Below are positions 45,157-54,704 of a DNA stretch of 64,000 bases, in pieces. The translations under genes were made by a program, and so were the position numbers. Numbering within the stretch: position 1 is the first letter of the stretch; each line of letters begins with the position of its first letter. The notes beneath the pieces were generated by a model, which ran no database searches, had not been told where the DNA came from, and saw nothing but the letters and a program-made list of their open reading frames with translations. Origin of the DNA: Sphingobacterium sp. R2 (GTDB taxonomy: Bacteria; Bacteroidota; Bacteroidia; Sphingobacteriales; Sphingobacteriaceae); the NCBI RefSeq assembly GCF_040760075.1, contig NZ_CP142884.1, positions 5,084,001 through 5,148,000 on the forward strand, given 5' to 3'.

Positions 45157-46197
45157 ATGAGCCAAAACATACCATATCATTTTTTATTTAACTCCAATTA
45201 TAGACTATGGAGGCATCTGACCTTTATTTTTACCCTAGTTATTATTACATTTAATCAAACATTTATAGTGTATCAAGACAATCTGTCTTCTTTGGGAAAC
45301 ACTATCTTTTTAATTTGTTTTCTTTCATTTGTCACTTACCTACTAACAACATATCTGAATTATTTTTACCTCATACCAAAGTTCCTACTAAACGAAAACT
45401 ATACCATTTATATCGTTTTGTTAATAGTTATTGTGGTAGCGCTTATGGGCTGCACGCTTTTTTTGGAATACGCCATACGCACAATTTTGAGCCTACCGCA
45501 TCGCATAACATCCTATAGCAATCCAATCATCCTGATAGACAGCCTATCTTCCTCAGCAATGACTATAATCTGCCTATGGAGCATGTCCGTTATCAAACTC
45601 TTTCGCAAATGGAATAAAAAGAACGAAGATGTGATGATGCTGGAGCAGAATTTCCTTGAAACAGAAGTAAACAAACTGAAAGGGCAAATTTCGCCAATCT
45701 TTATGTCGAGAGCCTTACGTAAAGCTGCCTTAATAACCGCATCAGATCCGCAAAAAGCGTCGCAGATATTGATGTTACTTGGTCATTTACTGCGCTACCA
45801 ACTCTATGACTGCAATAGAAATAAAGTTTTCCTTAATTCCGAAATAATCTTCCTAAAAAACTTACTACAATTAAAAAAAATTATTGAAGATAGCTATTTT
45901 GAATATGTTTTGGAGGTAAAGGGAAAAACCAACAATTTGCTGATTTCCCCCCTTTTATTCATCGTATTGATACAGTCCATACTGATAGCAAATGAAATTA
46001 AAAGCTTAAGTATTAACCTTGAAATTTCAGAAAAAAAAATACGCTTTATCGTAAACTATGAGAACACTTATCGATTACCCCCGGAATACAAAATGGAAAT
46101 AGCCGACAAATTAAATATGCTCTATCCTGATTTATATATATTTACAATGGAATCCGGAAATATCAGTCTTCAACTCGATCTAAAGGAATGGAAATAG
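45157..46197 (+). CDS. LytS-type membrane sensor with degraded kinase motifs (pseudokinase)
   Basis: 346 residues. Four membrane segments lie in the first 150 residues, then a coiled stretch and a His_kinase-type domain. The phospho-acceptor motif, normally QINPHFLFN, reads QISPIFMSR with Ile181 in place of His. The ATP-site box, normally PFVENA, reads VLIQSILIANE with no catalytic Asn. It can hardly phosphorylate and is probably a regulatory partner of the intact kinase that follows, with which it overlaps by 10 bp. Confidence 0.82.
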   Translation: MSQNIPYHFLFNSNYRLWRHLTFIFTLVIITFNQTFIVYQDNLSSLGNTIFLICFLSFVTYLLTTYLNYFYLIPKFLLNENYTIYIVLLIVIVVALMGCTLFLEYAIRTILSLPHRITSYSNPIILIDSLSSSAMTIICLWSMSVIKLFRKWNKKNEDVMMLEQNFLETEVNKLKGQISPIFMSRALRKAALITASDPQKASQILMLLGHLLRYQLYDCNRNKVFLNSEIIFLKNLLQLKKIIEDSYFEYVLEVKGKTNNLLISPLLFIVLIQSILIANEIKSLSINLEISEKKIRFIVNYENTYRLPPEYKMEIADKLNMLYPDLYIFTMESGNISLQLDLKEWK

Positions 46198-47246
46198 CCG
46201 TAGAAAATAAAGAAATTGCTTTCTTAATTGAAGATCGCTACAGCATACAAAGGCATCTTTGTATGCAACTATTTATGCTGTTAATTTCAATTGGGATATT
46301 CTTCGATGCGCCTGATAAACTAAACCTATCTTTCGACAGAACTTGCGGTTGGGTATCCTACTATTTGTTTATGAATATGCTGGTTTATGTAAACGTTTAC
46401 CTGTTATTCCCCTACTTTTTGGCCAAAGATAAGCTGATACATTATTTAATTGCTGCCGTGTCATTTTCCGTAGTTGCACTATTGATCGTGATGATCCTAC
46501 AACATATGTTCTACGATATCGCAGTCAGCCGAAACGATCCCAGCCCTACAGCTATATTTCTGAGTTTAGCATCTAGCCTATTGGCAATCATCCTATTTAT
46601 TGTCGGCACTTCATCCCTTTTACTATTTAAGCCTTTAATAAAAAGCAAAATAAAGCAGCAGGAGTTACAAAAAGCAACTACTGAATCGGAACTCAAATTT
46701 TTAAAGAGTCAAATCAATCCTCATTTTTTATTCAATACGATTAATAATGCCAATATACTGGTGGATGAAGATCCAAACATGGCAGCCCATATTTTAACCA
46801 AACTGGATGACTTACTGCAATACCAGTTCACTAACAACACCAACGATAAAGTTTCATTGTCTGATGATCTATGTCTATTGACAGACTATCTGGAATTGGA
46901 GAAAGTCAGAAGGGACCAATTTGAGTTCAATATAAAAATTTGGGGAGACAGCAATAAAGTAATTGTTGCTCCGCTGTTATTCATCCCATTTGTGGAAAAT
47001 GCAGTTAAACACAACCTAAACAGTAATGGCATATCTTATGTTAATATATCCTTTCAATTAGAAAAAGATTCCCTTATTTTTATATGCGAAAATTCGAAAT
47101 CTATAAACCAAAGGCAAACAGAAAGGGGAGGCATCGGATTGAGTAATATCGTCCGTAGATTACAGTTGCTTTACGAAAATCAACATGCTTTAGAAATAGA
47201 AGAAACAGAACAAAATTATATCGTAAAATTAACGCTACTAGTATGA
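46188..47246 (+). CDS. LytS/YehU-type sensor histidine kinase
   Basis: 352 residues. N-terminal half has four membrane helices; the C-terminal half has the His_kinase motif QINPHFLFNTINNAN with His179, and an N-box PFVENAVKHNL, both intact, plus GGIGLSNIVRRL as the G-box. The start has AAAGGA just upstream and overlaps the pseudokinase; the stop overlaps the regulator by 4 bp, so the three are translationally coupled. It should phosphorylate the LytTR regulator. Confidence 0.92.
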   Translation: MEIAVENKEIAFLIEDRYSIQRHLCMQLFMLLISIGIFFDAPDKLNLSFDRTCGWVSYYLFMNMLVYVNVYLLFPYFLAKDKLIHYLIAAVSFSVVALLIVMILQHMFYDIAVSRNDPSPTAIFLSLASSLLAIILFIVGTSSLLLFKPLIKSKIKQQELQKATTESELKFLKSQINPHFLFNTINNANILVDEDPNMAAHILTKLDDLLQYQFTNNTNDKVSLSDDLCLLTDYLELEKVRRDQFEFNIKIWGDSNKVIVAPLLFIPFVENAVKHNLNSNGISYVNISFQLEKDSLIFICENSKSINQRQTERGGIGLSNIVRRLQLLYENQHALEIEETEQNYIVKLTLLV

Positions 47247-47944
47247 GATGTATCATTGTAGATGACGAGCCTATAGCGCGTAAAGGAATACGGAAACTAG
47301 TCGATCAGATTGCATCTCTTGAACTGCTTGAAAGTTTCAACAATGCTGTTTCTGCGGGTATATTCATACAACAAAACGCTGTTGATTTAATCTTTCTAGA
47401 TATCAATATGCCAGAAATTAACGGAATTGAGTTTGCACAAAATATTCCCAAAAATACGCTTGTGATTTTCACCACGGCTTATTCCGAATATGCCGTAGAT
47501 AGCTATGAAGTCGATGCAATCGATTATCTTGTCAAACCTATTGACGCCGTTCGTTTTCGTAAAGCTGTAGATAAGGCGATTGTCTATCACCGACTTCTTT
47601 TGGATGAAGAAAATAAAAATTTAGAGCAAATCACGGGTGATTATATCTTTGTAAAATCCGACCGTAGATTTTTTAAGATCAATCTCAGCGAAATTCTTTT
47701 TATTGAATCTCTTAAAGATTATGTCATTTTCCAAATGGAAAATCAACGCGTAATTACACGTATGACCATAAAGAATATACATGAGTGGCTTCCAAAATCT
47801 ATTTTCTTACGAATAAATCGCTCATACATCATTAATAAAAATAAAATCGACTCATTTGACCATAATGACGTCTTCATCGACAAATATGAAATCGCGATTG
47901 GCAAAACTTATCATGATACATTTTTTCAAGAGATCCTTGCTTAA
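47243..47944 (+). CDS. LytTR-family response regulator
   Basis: 233 residues. Receiver domain 1-120 with acidic pocket D7/D8 and the phospho-acceptor D53 in FLDINMPEINGIEFA; the conserved Lys is in YLVKPIDAV. The LytTR DNA-binding domain fills about 128-232 (YIFVKSDRRFFKINLSEILF, LRINRSYIINKNKI). It is overlapped by the kinase gene and probably controls the operon or the secreted protein gene that follows; a 17-bp palindrome lies just after its stop. Confidence 0.94.
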   Translation: MRCIIVDDEPIARKGIRKLVDQIASLELLESFNNAVSAGIFIQQNAVDLIFLDINMPEINGIEFAQNIPKNTLVIFTTAYSEYAVDSYEVDAIDYLVKPIDAVRFRKAVDKAIVYHRLLLDEENKNLEQITGDYIFVKSDRRFFKINLSEILFIESLKDYVIFQMENQRVITRMTIKNIHEWLPKSIFLRINRSYIINKNKIDSFDHNDVFIDKYEIAIGKTYHDTFFQEILA

Positions 47945-47946
47945 TG

Positions 47947-47963
47947 CGGTTTAATTTAAACCG
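47947..47963. promoter_or_regulatory. 17-bp palindrome after the LytTR gene
   Basis: CGGTTTAA-T-TTAAACCG, a perfect inverted repeat with one central base, lies between the regulator stop (47944) and the secreted protein start (48003). It could be an operator or, with a pinched loop, a weak hairpin. No U tract follows. Confidence 0.4.
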
Positions 47964-48002
47964 GCCAGCCTATATTGAAAGTCCATTATTTCCCATACAA
48001 TT

Positions 48003-49301
48003 ATGAAAAAAATATTCACTCTTCTCTTTATCATCCATCTTACAGCACAGGGTTATGCACAACATAAGCAATATGAAACAGCCGATATAAACCTATGGTT
48101 TGAGGAGCTCAAAGCTGCGTCAGATAAGAGTTTCAAGTTATGGAATAGAAGTATATACGGACCAATTCTTCTTATCGATCCCGCCACACGCACGATCTAT
48201 GCCAACGAATTGGATGGAAAAAAAACTTTAAAACCCTCGGCAAACTTATACACTGGAATTCTACCTCAGGAAGTTAATTTTTCTAACACGGCACTGGATT
48301 GGAACGATAAGAGATGGGCAATGATCATGTTACCACTTCCAGAAAACAGGGATGATCGTGTAAATCTGCTCGCACATGAGTCATTTCATCGCATACAACC
48401 TGATTTGGGTTTCGCACTAAATAATGCAAACAATAATCACCTCGACGAAAAATATGGTCGAATTAGCTTGCGTCTTGAATTTGAAGCTTTAAAACAAGCT
48501 TTAATGTCTACACATAAAAATGAAATGAAACGTCATCTCACTAATGCCTTATTTTTTAGAAAATATAGATACGTGCTATTCGATGAAGCTGCTAAAAATG
48601 AAAATTTATTGGAAATTAACGAAGGAATTGCTGAATTTACAGGAATAATAGTCAGCGACCGCAGCGATGAATCGACCAAACAATATCTTATAAATGGTAT
48701 CAACCGATCTCAAAAAAATCCCACCTTTGTAAGATCATTTGCCTACCAAACGACACCCACGTATGGTTATCTGCTGCATAAAAAGAATAAAAATTGGAAT
48801 AAGAAAATAGATAAAGAAACTGACCTAACCGCATTAATTATTCGGGAGTTTGGAATTTCGCTTCTTACGCCAACTGAACAAAATTTTAAGAATCTTTCCA
48901 AAACATATAACGCAGCTGTAATTTTTGAAGAGGAAAATAAAAGGGATGCTGAAAATAAACGCTTAGTCAAAACTTACAAAAATAAGTTTGTTGAATCGCC
49001 TCATTTTGAAATTCAGTTCGAGAAAATGAACTATTCTTTCGACCCCAGAACCATCATTCCGATCGAAAACTTGGGCACATACTATCCTACAACCCGAATT
49101 ACAGATGTTTGGGGGATATTAGATGTTACAAATGGGGCATTAATAAGTCCTGATTGGAAAAAGGTATCCATCACTAACCCTATATCCATCGAAAAAAATC
49201 TCATTAAGGGTGACGGATGGATACTGGAGCTCAATAGTAATTACACGATAGAAGTTGATCAACAAAACAATTTCTATTTAAAGCATGTAGAAATAAAATA
49301 A
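48003..49301 (+). CDS. Secreted HExxH metallopeptidase-like protein
   Basis: 432 residues. Signal peptide ending in GYAQ at 20. The zinc motif is HESFH at 125-129 (LLAHESFHRIQPDLG), and a candidate third ligand is in NEGIAEF at about 206-212, the gluzincin-like arrangement. The C-terminal 100 residues are beta-rich with no clear domain (WGILDVTNGALISPDWKK). It could cut the extracellular substrate or signal sensed by the receptor/LytS system upstream; that link is inferred from the operon (59-bp gap). I do not recognise a named peptidase family. Confidence 0.72.
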   Translation: MKKIFTLLFIIHLTAQGYAQHKQYETADINLWFEELKAASDKSFKLWNRSIYGPILLIDPATRTIYANELDGKKTLKPSANLYTGILPQEVNFSNTALDWNDKRWAMIMLPLPENRDDRVNLLAHESFHRIQPDLGFALNNANNNHLDEKYGRISLRLEFEALKQALMSTHKNEMKRHLTNALFFRKYRYVLFDEAAKNENLLEINEGIAEFTGIIVSDRSDESTKQYLINGINRSQKNPTFVRSFAYQTTPTYGYLLHKKNKNWNKKIDKETDLTALIIREFGISLLTPTEQNFKNLSKTYNAAVIFEEENKRDAENKRLVKTYKNKFVESPHFEIQFEKMNYSFDPRTIIPIENLGTYYPTTRITDVWGILDVTNGALISPDWKKVSITNPISIEKNLIKGDGWILELNSNYTIEVDQQNNFYLKHVEIK

Positions 49302-49376
49302 CAAAATAAAGTCAGCATCAGCTCTTCTACCACATTTATTGCACACCTTTCTGTAATCCGGTTGATCCAATGCATC

Positions 49377-50081
49377 TCAATTTGCTATTGGATCTACACC
49401 TTTATTTTGAAATTTTTTAAAGAAATAGAGCACCAATAAAAATTGTGTATAGCCATATACCGCATCTTCTACAGGAATAGTCAGTATCCTGATGCCCATA
49501 AATTCCATTGGGTTGTAATTAACTATCGGCGATTCCAGTCCAGTACCCGTGAGTATACCATTCACAGGTAAAAATCCCAACATGAGCAAGGTAAAAACTA
49601 AAGAGGCTTGCGTGATCCATTGTACGCGTAATACGAAATGGAAAGTCACCAGTGTTAAAATAGTCACTACTGCGGTTACTAACGTATAAATCCGATCGGT
49701 ATAACGAAGAGCCACCACAGCGCATATAATGATACTGACAAAAACAACGATGTTGTTAAAGGCGGAGAGGGATTGCAGTCTAAAAAATTTATCAATACAG
49801 AAATAAGTAAAAATACAAGAAAAAGGAATGAAGATAAAGAACAGCCACTCTTCTATTGGCAGTCCTGCTATCACCAGTCCTAAAGTATATCGTGTGTCAA
49901 ACCACCAAACGCCCTCACTTGTAAACCACACGTCCCAAGCGATAAAAAATACAGCAACAAGTGCAGCCGACTTTAAGAATGGAAAAAATTCACGGTCGAA
50001 TCGAAGCCGCTTGTCGAAGGATGCGGCAAAACAGATTACGACCGTAAAAAATAAGATAAGCGAATAAGTATATTGCATCAT
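49377..50081 (-). CDS. crtY: Lycopene cyclase, fused CrtYc-CrtYd type
   Basis: 234 residues with about seven membrane segments. The two repeats of the heterodimeric-type cyclase are fused: the first carries GLPIEEWLFFIFIPF, the second IPVEDAVYGYTQFL. This integral-membrane class converts lycopene to beta-carotene and is typical of Bacteroidota, unlike the soluble CrtY flavoenzymes. Its start overlaps the crtZ stop by 4 bp (ATGA). It is the last gene of the second carotenoid operon; the nearby minus-strand spacer has no clear terminator. Confidence 0.88.
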   Translation of the reverse strand: MMQYTYSLILFFTVVICFAASFDKRLRFDREFFPFLKSAALVAVFFIAWDVWFTSEGVWWFDTRYTLGLVIAGLPIEEWLFFIFIPFSCIFTYFCIDKFFRLQSLSAFNNIVVFVSIIICAVVALRYTDRIYTLVTAVVTILTLVTFHFVLRVQWITQASLVFTLLMLGFLPVNGILTGTGLESPIVNYNPMEFMGIRILTIPVEDAVYGYTQFLLVLYFFKKFQNKGVDPIAN

Positions 50082-50536
50082 ATTTTTTCATTGTTAGTAT
50101 ACATTTTAAAGTATTTCATCGGAACATATAAAAAACCGAAACATTCGCCTTCTTCCTTTCCCAAATGTTTATGATGCTGCTTGTGAGCACGCCGAAGAGC
50201 CAAAAAATAGGGATTATTTGTTTTACTCATCCATTTGAAACGTTGATGTATAAAGATATCGTGAACGAAAAAATAAGCCATGCCATACAGCATGATCCCA
50301 ATGCCAATATAAAAAAGATAATTGTAATCTCTTAAAGAGCCAAAATACATTAGGGCGATGGTAGGAACAGCAAAAATAATAAAGAAGTAATCATTCTTCT
50401 CCAAAAATCCCTCGTTACTATGATCATGATGATCCCTATGGAGTACCCATAAGAAGCCATGCATAATATATTTATGAATTAACCAGGTAGCGCCTTCCAT
50501 GGCGATAAAAGTGAACAGTAAAATAAGCAAGTTCAT
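50078..50536 (-). CDS. crtZ: Beta-carotene 3-hydroxylase (CrtZ)
   Basis: 152 residues. All His clusters of the fatty-acid-hydroxylase superfamily are present: HKYIMH (21-26), HRDHH (33-37), FVHDIFIHQRF (around 90-100) and HKQHH (117-121). They bind a di-iron centre that hydroxylates beta-carotene at C3 and C3', giving zeaxanthin. It is membrane-bound with several hydrophobic segments. It is between crtB2 (20 bp) and crtY (overlap). Confidence 0.95.
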   Translation of the reverse strand: MNLLILLFTFIAMEGATWLIHKYIMHGFLWVLHRDHHDHSNEGFLEKNDYFFIIFAVPTIALMYFGSLRDYNYLFYIGIGIMLYGMAYFFVHDIFIHQRFKWMSKTNNPYFLALRRAHKQHHKHLGKEEGECFGFLYVPMKYFKMYTNNEKI

Positions 50537-50556
50537 ATTGCAATAAGCTGATGGAT

Positions 50557-51393
50557 TTATAAATAAGCCGCCTTATAACGCACGTAACTTTTAACGGCGA
50601 CATAAGCCTTTTGAATATTAGGTATTCTAATCCTATTTTCCAAGATTTCTTCAGAAGATTTCTTTCGGATCTGTGAAAAGAGAGAAAGATAATATTTATA
50701 AGCTAAATAAACTCCAAACTTAGACGACGCAGGTAACTTCTTGATGCCCAAAAGTGCTTCTTTAAATTCGGCATGAATTTCCTCCTCGATACCACGTTTC
50801 ATGATATTATCGAATTGACCCATATCCAAATTTGGAAAATAGGTACGTCCAAGCACCTGGTAGTCTTCTTTTAGATCGCGTAAAAAATTAATTTTTTGAA
50901 AAGCCGAACCGAGCTTCATGGCATAAGGCTTCAACTCCTCATAGCGTTGGCGGTCGCCGTCACAAAAAACCTGTAAACACATTAGTCCCACGACTTCTGC
51001 AGAGCCATAAATATATTCTTTGTAGCGTTCTGAATTGTACTCAACTTTGTTGAGATCCATCTCCATACTATGAAGAAACTGATTGATAAGGGACATATCA
51101 ATATTATATTTGCGTACGGTTTCCTGAAAAGACTGTAGGATGGGATTTAACGAAATCCCTTCATTTAAGGCATTGGTGGTTTCCAAATGAAGTCGTCCCA
51201 ATAACCGTTGTTTATCATAGCCATGAAAACTATCGACAATTTCATCAGCCAATCGAACGTAACCATATATCGCATAAATACTCGCCCGAATGCTCGGCTT
51301 TAGAGCCAAAATACCAAGCGAAAAACTTGTACTGTACTTTTCAGTTGTTTTTTTGCTCACTTCATAAGCGAGTTCATCAAATAGTTTTTTCAT
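50557..51393 (-). CDS. crtB: Phytoene synthase, copy 2
   Basis: 278 residues from ATG 51393 (a TTG further upstream would overlap crtI). Motifs DEIVD (50-54) and RDLKED are the same as in copy 1 at 27575-28411, to which it aligns end to end with about 83% identity. It catalyses GGPP to phytoene and lies 4 bp after crtI in the operon. Which copy is the main enzyme cannot be told. Confidence 0.95.
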   Translation of the reverse strand: MKKLFDELAYEVSKKTTEKYSTSFSLGILALKPSIRASIYAIYGYVRLADEIVDSFHGYDKQRLLGRLHLETTNALNEGISLNPILQSFQETVRKYNIDMSLINQFLHSMEMDLNKVEYNSERYKEYIYGSAEVVGLMCLQVFCDGDRQRYEELKPYAMKLGSAFQKINFLRDLKEDYQVLGRTYFPNLDMGQFDNIMKRGIEEEIHAEFKEALLGIKKLPASSKFGVYLAYKYYLSLFSQIRKKSSEEILENRIRIPNIQKAYVAVKSYVRYKAAYL

Positions 51394-51397
51394 GATC

Positions 51398-52876
51398 TTA
51401 TAATTTACGCAATAATTCAATGGCTTCTTTGGCGACTATTTTACCCGATATAATGGATGGAGGCACCCCCGGGCCGGGCACGGTCAGCTGCCCCGAATAA
51501 AAGAGGTTCTTAACTTTCTTATTCCTGACTTTAGGTTTCAATACCGCTGTTTGTTTCAATGTATTTGCTAATCCATACGCATTTCCGCCATAAGCATTAT
51601 AATCGCTTACAAAGTCGCTTACACAGTAACTTCTTTTATATACGATCTGTTCATATAGCCTACTTGAACCAGTATGCTTCTCTAACCGCTTTAACATGTG
51701 CATGAGATACTTTTCACGCGTCGCTTCATCGTCCGAGATAGCTGTAGCCAATGGCATTAACAAGAAGAGATTCTCGGTATTTGGAGGCGCTACATTGGGA
51801 TCCGTCTTGGATGGACAACATGCATAAAACAATGGATTTTGAGGCCACTTCTTTTCACCATAAATACATTCAATGTGATCATCCAACGGATGCTCAAAAA
51901 ACAAGGTGTGATGCGTTAAATTAGAAATTGGAGACTTCATACCGAGGTAATAGATCAAACTGGATGGTGCAAACGTTCTCGTTTTCCAGTAATCCTCATC
52001 GTAGTTTCTAAACTCTTTATCTAATAATGTTTCAATATGATGATAATCTGCCGATGCAACAACGACATCAAAATCATGATTCACGCCGTTAATTTCAAGC
52101 GAACTGATCGCATTATCTTTAATCGTCATTCCATCGACATTGTGATCAAAATGGAAAGTTGCGCCTTGCTTCTCAGCTACCTGCTGCATCGCTAGCACCA
52201 ATTGAAAAAAACCTCCTTTTGGATAATGAGTACCCAATGCATAACCGCCATAATTCATTAAGCTGTATAATGCAGGAATATCTTTGGGTGAGGCACCCAA
52301 AAATATAACAGGGAATTCCATTAATGTGCGTAGCCTTTGATCCTTAAAATATTTAGCGACATAGGACCTAAAATCAGAAAGCAGATCGAGCTTAAACGCA
52401 CTAAGTGCAATCTTTGGAGACAGAAATTCACTCCAATTGTGACAGGGTTTATTGACAAAGTCGCGCATGCCTACCTCATACTTAAATTTGGCAGCCTCCA
52501 TAAATTTGTCCAACTGCCCACCCGCCCCAGGTTCGATCCGCTCAAACAGCTGCTTTAATTCCCCGTAAGATTCGGGTACGCTGATCTGTCCTGAGCTAAA
52601 TATCATTTCAAATTGTGGATTGAGCGAAACAAGCTCAAAAAAATCAGCTGTATTGCAATTAAAATCTAAAAAAAATGATTCAATGATATCAGGCATCCAG
52701 TACCAGCTTGGTCCCATATCAAATTTAAATCCCTCCACTGTGTCAAACTGCCTCGCCCGCCCACCGGGCACCGCATGTTTCTCATAAACATGCACATCGC
52801 ATCCAGACTGTGCGAGATAAGCCGCAGCTGAAAGACCTGAAAAACCTGCACCTATAACTGCTACCTTCTTCTTCAT
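51398..52876 (-). CDS. crtI: Phytoene desaturase (CrtI type)
   Basis: 492 residues, the family's usual length. FAD-binding Rossmann motif GAGFSG at 9-14, then YEKHAVPGGRAR and FKFDMGPSWYWMPDI; the C-terminal signature is GQLTVPGPGVPPSIISGKIVA (given here in part as GPGVPPSIISG). It dehydrogenates phytoene to lycopene in four steps. It is the first biosynthetic gene after MarR2, with a 53-bp gap. Confidence 0.96.
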   Translation of the reverse strand: MKKKVAVIGAGFSGLSAAAYLAQSGCDVHVYEKHAVPGGRARQFDTVEGFKFDMGPSWYWMPDIIESFFLDFNCNTADFFELVSLNPQFEMIFSSGQISVPESYGELKQLFERIEPGAGGQLDKFMEAAKFKYEVGMRDFVNKPCHNWSEFLSPKIALSAFKLDLLSDFRSYVAKYFKDQRLRTLMEFPVIFLGASPKDIPALYSLMNYGGYALGTHYPKGGFFQLVLAMQQVAEKQGATFHFDHNVDGMTIKDNAISSLEINGVNHDFDVVVASADYHHIETLLDKEFRNYDEDYWKTRTFAPSSLIYYLGMKSPISNLTHHTLFFEHPLDDHIECIYGEKKWPQNPLFYACCPSKTDPNVAPPNTENLFLLMPLATAISDDEATREKYLMHMLKRLEKHTGSSRLYEQIVYKRSYCVSDFVSDYNAYGGNAYGLANTLKQTAVLKPKVRNKKVKNLFYSGQLTVPGPGVPPSIISGKIVAKEAIELLRKL

Positions 52877-52929
52877 TTATGTTAATTTGATACGCTCCTT
52901 TTGATTTATGTAAATTTAAACTAAAGATG

Positions 52930-53580
52930 TTATTTCGCTATATTTATCTGCTCCAAAAGTTTATCTGGCGAAATATTCTTATCGTAAATTACCTGATGAA
53001 ATTTGCTCAGCTTATCCAATAGACTTATTAATGTTATTTTTTCACTGTATGCCAAATTACCTGAAACAATTTGTGTTGCATACCGTATTTTTTCCATTTG
53101 TTGATCTAAAGCCAATCGACCACTTTCCGTAATATAGATCACTTTACTTCGACGGTCCAATTCTGAGTTTTGTTGGCTGATCCAGCCTTGTTTGATTAAA
53201 CGGTTAATAATGGCCATACCTGCTGGTTTTTCATGAATATTCCTTCTGATCAGCTCCATTTTTGTCATCTCGCCAAATGACTTCAGGGTAATAAGATAGA
53301 TATACTCCTCTTGAGTTGAAAAATCAGATTCCCATATAGCTGCTTTAGAATAGCTTTTTGCAAACCTATTCAGATGCACAAGTAAGGTGCTGATTACACT
53401 TTCTGGCGTACGCCCATTTTCCTTTCCTTCCCAATAGGGCTCAACAGAAATTCCAGTTTCCTTTGCCGCTATCCAACGCTTAAATCCATCGAAGTCATCG
53501 CTAAAGCTACCATTAACTCCTTTTTCCGCGTCAAATTCCTCGACTAATCCAATGATTTCTTTTAAAAGCTTATACTTCAT
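52930..53580 (-). CDS. MarR-family transcriptional regulator, copy 2
   Basis: 216 residues from ATG 53580; a GTG at 53586 is in frame. An N-terminal part of about 95 residues precedes the winged helix (about 100-180: EYIYLITLKSFGEMTKMELI, RRNIHEKPAGMAIINRLIKQ, and the wing LDRRSKVIYIT). It is paralogous to MarR1 at 29507-30157. It begins the operon with crtI, crtB2, crtZ and crtY, and its promoter overlaps element B, so autoregulation is likely. Confidence 0.87.
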   Translation of the reverse strand: MKYKLLKEIIGLVEEFDAEKGVNGSFSDDFDGFKRWIAAKETGISVEPYWEGKENGRTPESVISTLLVHLNRFAKSYSKAAIWESDFSTQEEYIYLITLKSFGEMTKMELIRRNIHEKPAGMAIINRLIKQGWISQQNSELDRRSKVIYITESGRLALDQQMEKIRYATQIVSGNLAYSEKITLISLLDKLSKFHQVIYDKNISPDKLLEQINIAK

Positions 53581-53585
53581 ATGCA

Positions 53586-53617
53586 CTAATTAGAACACTA
53601 ATATACCATTATAGTTT
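53586..53617 (-). promoter_or_regulatory. 32-bp element B, shared with the uraH-crtB1-idi operon
   Basis: Matches element A (29057-29088) at 28 of 32 positions. Shared parts on the minus strand are AAAC, ATAATGGTATATT and CTAATTAG. TATATTAG inside is one base off TAnnTTTG and could be the -7 box. The element ends 5 bp before the MarR2 ATG, fitting autoregulation. Confidence 0.55.
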
Positions 53618-53929
53618 TATGTATAAAAATAAAGGGCTATTTTGGAATAAAAATAAACTAATCAAAATAATCTGAAGTTTAATCTGATATACTATTATTT
53701 CGTAATATACTAAAAAAAGGCAATACAATCTGCCATAGAAATCAAATAGACAGCATAAGTATTAAATTTTGTTCCGAATGTTACGATTAAACTCACTTTT
53801 ACTTGATTGAGTAAAGGAGTGTAAGGGTTTAACTACTACCAAGTGATGCATACGAGCGACAATAAGGAGATGAAAATGAGATTTTAAAAACGATCTCATT
53901 TTGACACATGTCCATCTCTAAAAAGAATT
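53618..53929. other. Divergent promoter spacer
   Basis: About 310 bp between MarR2 (minus) and the DUF892 gene (plus). It is AT-rich with no ORF of note. It must hold the promoter of the DUF892 gene; I see no clear box. Confidence 0.4.
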
Positions 53930-54445
53930 ATGGCAAAATCGAATCAAAATCAACAAAAAATGCCAAATGAGCATTTACATGAATTATTTGTAGACGAATT
54001 AAAAGATATTTTGGGTGCTGAAAAACAACTTTTAAAAGGTTTAAAGAAAATGAGCAAAGCAGCCGAAGATGAACAACTAAAACAAGCATTTGAAAAACAT
54101 CATGGCCAGACCGAACAGCAGATTGAGCGGCTTAAGGAAGTGTTTTCCGTATTGGGAATCGCTGCGCGAGGTAAGAAATGTAAAGCCATGGAGGGTCTCC
54201 TAGAGGAAGCTGACGAGATTATCGAAAATTTTGAAGGAGACCCAGCATTGGACGCAGCGCTTATTTCCGCAGCGCAAAAAGTTGAACATTATGAAATAGC
54301 GAGCTATGGTTGTCTAGTCACATTTGCAAAGCTCATGAAACATTCAGAGGCAGAGCAGTTGCTCCAACAAACACTTGATGAAGAAAAGGAGACAGATACG
54401 TTACTGACAGAAATTGCGGTATCTGGCGTAAATGAATCTGCTTAA
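53930..54445 (+). CDS. DUF892/YciE-type ferritin-like protein
   Basis: 171 residues, wholly helical. The family pattern LFVDELKDILGAEKQLLKGL (24-43) is followed by KHHGQTEQQIERLKEVF, EGDPALDAALISAAQKVEHY and DEEKETDTLLTEIA, the Glu/His set of a ferritin-like four-helix bundle. DUF892 proteins are stress-induced and probably bind a di-iron site; their role is not settled. A strong terminator follows. Confidence 0.9.
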   Translation: MAKSNQNQQKMPNEHLHELFVDELKDILGAEKQLLKGLKKMSKAAEDEQLKQAFEKHHGQTEQQIERLKEVFSVLGIAARGKKCKAMEGLLEEADEIIENFEGDPALDAALISAAQKVEHYEIASYGCLVTFAKLMKHSEAEQLLQQTLDEEKETDTLLTEIAVSGVNESA

Positions 54446-54453
54446 TAATGAAT

Positions 54454-54489
54454 AACCAGAAATGCCCGAAAAATCGGGCATTTCTGGTT
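54454..54489 (+). terminator. Intrinsic terminator of the DUF892 gene
   Basis: A perfect 16-bp stem (AACCAGAAATGCCCGA and its complement) with a 4-nt loop, 9 bp after the stop, with T-rich TTTCAAAT after it. Confidence 0.85.
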
Positions 54490-54704
54490 TCAAATCCTGT
54501 TCCCGTAATATTAATTACATGTTATCTGCTCAGTAGCATAAGGGAATCGCGCTTTTAAACTTCTATATTCCGAGTACACGTTGATTAATTTTAATCGTAC
54601 AAGAAATATATCTATGCTCCCAATATCGAAATTGAGAGTTATCTTTTCCTATCAAATTTTAAACGATTCCATCGGCATATTGTTCTCTAATCAAGAAATA
54701 GCAT

